A DNA stretch of 14,731 nt. Origin: Acetobacteraceae bacterium. GTDB lineage: Bacteria; Pseudomonadota; Alphaproteobacteria; Acetobacterales; Acetobacteraceae. The notes beneath the pieces were generated by a model. That model searched no databases. It saw only the letters and a program-made list of their open reading frames with translations, and was not told the DNA's origin. The position numbers and the translations under genes are program-made. The DNA lies in the NCBI GenBank assembly GCA_030044345.1, contig JASHVY010000023.1:1-14731 (forward strand), written 5' to 3'. Each line of letters opens with the position of its first letter. The stretch's first letter is position 1. This document shows, piece by piece, positions 12,778 to 14,731 of the stretch.

Positions 12778-14711
12778 GCAGCCTGGCCGCGGCGATCAAC
12801 GCCGCGCTGAGCGGAATCGAGGCGTTTGAGGAAGCCATCCAGACCGTCAGCACCAATATCAGCAACGAAACGACGCCGGGATATGCGCTGCGGACGGTGG
12901 AAACGGAGATCAGCGCCGCCGATGCGAGTGGTGCCGGCAGCGGTGTGATCGACCCGGCGATCGTTCAACGCGCGGCGGATGGTTTTGCGGCCGCCAGGCT
13001 GAACAATGCGACTTCAGCAAATGAAAGCGCCCAGACATTGTCCGCAGCGCTTTCGGCCATCGACCAGGCATTGCAGGGAAGCGGCGATATCAACAAGGCG
13101 GCGAGCGCCTTCTTTTCCGACCTTTCGACGCTGGCCTCCGAACCCACGAACTCCACCCAGGCAGCGACGGTCCTGGCAGATGCGGGGAATCTGGTCAACG
13201 CGTTCCACGCCGCGGCGAAGAACCTGACCAGCCAATCCTCCGGAATCACTCAATCTCTTCAGCAGGAAGTTGCCAGCGCCAACCAGCTTCTTTCCCAACT
13301 CGCGACCATTAACAAAGAGTTGCAGACGGCCCCGAATGACAATTCCCTGCTCGATGAGCAGCAGGCGGCGCTCAACTCGTTATCAGGACTGATTGGAATC
13401 CAGACGGTGCCCCTGCAAAACGGTGCCGTCGAGGTGACCGTCAATGGCACCGTGCTTCTCGATCAAAGCGGCGCACAAAATCTTTCTCTTGCTCAGCCGA
13501 CGCCGACGGATGCTCCGGAAATTGCGGTCGGTCCGTCCAAGGTGCCTCTCAATGGCGGCAATGCGTCAGGATCGATCGGAGGAAATATCTCGGCTTTTCA
13601 GGACATAGAGAATGTTCTCGACTCCATCGACTTCTTCGCCGGAACGTTCGCGAGCAGCGTCAACCAGGTGCAGGCCGAGGGATTGACCGGCAGCGGGAGC
13701 CAGGGGTCTCCTCTCTTCACGGTTCCGCCGCCGCAGGTCGTCGCCGGCAAGACGAATACAGGATCGGCGACGCTGACGGTGAACGTCACCAATGCGGCGG
13801 CGCTTCCCAGCAACGGCGAAGGATATATTCTCAGTTTCGGATCGTCCGGCTGGACCGCGACGGTTCCCGGAACGACACAAAGTTTTTCGCTCGGCAACGG
13901 CCCCACGCTTTCGCCGCCCGGTCTCACGATCACGGTGAATGGAAATGCTGCATCCGGGGACACGTTTCTCGTCAACCCGAGCCCCGGCGCGGCAGCTTCG
14001 ATTTCCCTGGCCAGCACGTCGCCGTCTGTCCTGGCCATCGCCGATCCCTATGTGGCGACCGCCGGCAAGGTTTCTGCCAGCGGCGCGGTGACGAACAACA
14101 ATGCCGGGTCCGAGAAGGAAGCTTCCGGCACGGTGACATCCAAGCCTGCGAACGATGCCACGATCATCCCCGCGGCCAATTTCGGCCAGGCTTTGACCCT
14201 GACCTTCACCAGCCCGACCGCCTACACCATCACAAACGCATCAGGCGCGACGGTTGCTTCCGGAACCTGGTCCAAGGGGACCGAAATCGCTTTCACCTAC
14301 CCTTCGTCAAGCCCGGCCGCCGGACAATTCTTCGAAATTTCCTTAAGCGGCAGCGCGGCCAAAGGCGATGTGGTCAGTCTAAACCAAGGTGGGGCCAGCA
14401 ACGGCTCCAACGCCCAGCGCCTGGCCAATCTCTTCCAGGGGAGTTCGGGGAGCGCCAACAGCTCTCTCAAATCCGCCATCCTTTCGATTGTCGGCGATGC
14501 CGGCTCAAACGCCTCCGCGGCAAAAATGCTCGCCGGGAACACGCAAAACAACCTTACCTCCGCACAGCAAAACCTCTCTGCCATAGCCGGCGTCGATACG
14601 AACAGCCAGGCGGTCGTCCTTACCCAATATCAACAGGCCTTCCAGGCCGCATCCCAGGTGATTTCGATCGCCAACCAGATGTTCCAAGATCTGGTATCGG
14701 CAATTTCGTGA
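12774..14711 (+). CDS. flgK: Hook-filament junction protein FlgK (HAP1)
   Basis: FlgK is the first junction protein between hook and filament and is exported with the help of FlgN. The ATG at 12774 overlaps the flgJ stop. The N-terminus has INAALSGIEAFEEAIQTVST then NISNETTPGY, the axial-protein motif. Then comes LLDEQQAALNSLSGLIGIQT (about 193-212), the FlgK-specific segment. The C-terminus has NNLTSAQQNLSAIAGVDTNS with VVLTQYQQAFQAASQVISIA, matching the family's ...VnldEEa..L..yQqaYqAsarvi pattern. The 645-residue length is within range. The middle (about 300-560) is a variable, Ser/Gly/Ala/Thr-rich, cysteine-free surface region. Open frame upstream to 12345 lies over flgJ and is not used. 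Confidence 0.93.
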   Translation: MSSLAAAINAALSGIEAFEEAIQTVSTNISNETTPGYALRTVETEISAADASGAGSGVIDPAIVQRAADGFAAARLNNATSANESAQTLSAALSAIDQALQGSGDINKAASAFFSDLSTLASEPTNSTQAATVLADAGNLVNAFHAAAKNLTSQSSGITQSLQQEVASANQLLSQLATINKELQTAPNDNSLLDEQQAALNSLSGLIGIQTVPLQNGAVEVTVNGTVLLDQSGAQNLSLAQPTPTDAPEIAVGPSKVPLNGGNASGSIGGNISAFQDIENVLDSIDFFAGTFASSVNQVQAEGLTGSGSQGSPLFTVPPPQVVAGKTNTGSATLTVNVTNAAALPSNGEGYILSFGSSGWTATVPGTTQSFSLGNGPTLSPPGLTITVNGNAASGDTFLVNPSPGAAASISLASTSPSVLAIADPYVATAGKVSASGAVTNNNAGSEKEASGTVTSKPANDATIIPAANFGQALTLTFTSPTAYTITNASGATVASGTWSKGTEIAFTYPSSSPAAGQFFEISLSGSAAKGDVVSLNQGGASNGSNAQRLANLFQGSSGSANSSLKSAILSIVGDAGSNASAAKMLAGNTQNNLTSAQQNLSAIAGVDTNSQAVVLTQYQQAFQAASQVISIANQMFQDLVSAIS

Positions 14712-14731
14712 CATCAGCCTGGATGACCAAC
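14708..14731 (+). CDS. Start of a downstream gene, probably flgL (partial)
   Basis: A GTG at 14708 overlaps the flgK stop (GTGA), and an in-frame ATG lies at 14723; both frames are open to the window end (MTSAWMTN or MTN). flgL, the second hook-filament junction protein, is the usual gene after flgK, and the overlap mimics the flgG-flgH junction. Only eight codons are visible, so identity is inferred from position alone. Confidence 0.35.

Overview
The window is one continuous stretch of a bacterial flagellar gene cluster. Every confident gene lies on the + strand. The organism is Gram-negative: the L-ring lipoprotein (flgH) and the P-ring protein (flgI) are both present. It is GC-rich (estimated by eye at about 60% G+C) and almost certainly a proteobacterium. 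The order flgB-C-D-E-F-G-H-I-J-K, with flgM and flgN just upstream, is the one familiar from beta/gamma-proteobacteria and from some alphaproteobacterial lateral-type systems. The sequence alone does not settle the class.

Layout. Bases 1-76 hold the possible tail of an unrecognised gene. fliP (export gate) ends at 789. A 174-bp gap follows, containing a four-unit ~16-bp AT-rich tandem repeat, and then the flagellin gene (964-2457). A 519-bp non-coding stretch separates flagellin from fliD. It holds a three-copy ~102-bp repeat whose hairpin stems covary, a separate strong GC hairpin, and a doubtful 59-codon ORF ending 3 bases before fliD. Next come fliD (filament cap), fliS (flagellin chaperone), flgM (anti-sigma-28) and an FlgN-like gene. 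After a 203-bp gap rich in dyad symmetries comes the rod/hook operon: flgB, flgC, flgD, flgE, flgF, flgG, flgH, flgI, flgJ, flgK. The first codons of a further gene, probably flgL, run off the right edge.

How the genes work together. FliP is part of the type III export gate. FlgB, FlgC, FlgF and FlgG build the rod, with FlgJ digesting peptidoglycan. FlgH and FlgI are the L and P rings, and FlgD caps the growing FlgE hook. FlgK is the first hook-filament junction protein. Flagellin is exported with FliS and polymerised under the FliD cap. FlgM links hook completion to late gene expression, and the FlgN-like protein probably escorts FlgK/FlgL. Many junctions overlap (ATGA, GTGA or TGATG), indicating translational coupling.

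No wholly new multi-gene system was found. The unexplained signals are non-coding or low-complexity: the structured repeat array after flagellin, the 16-bp repeats before it, an acidic tandem-repeat insertion in FlgC, and a four-unit 14-bp tandem repeat at the flgC-flgD junction.
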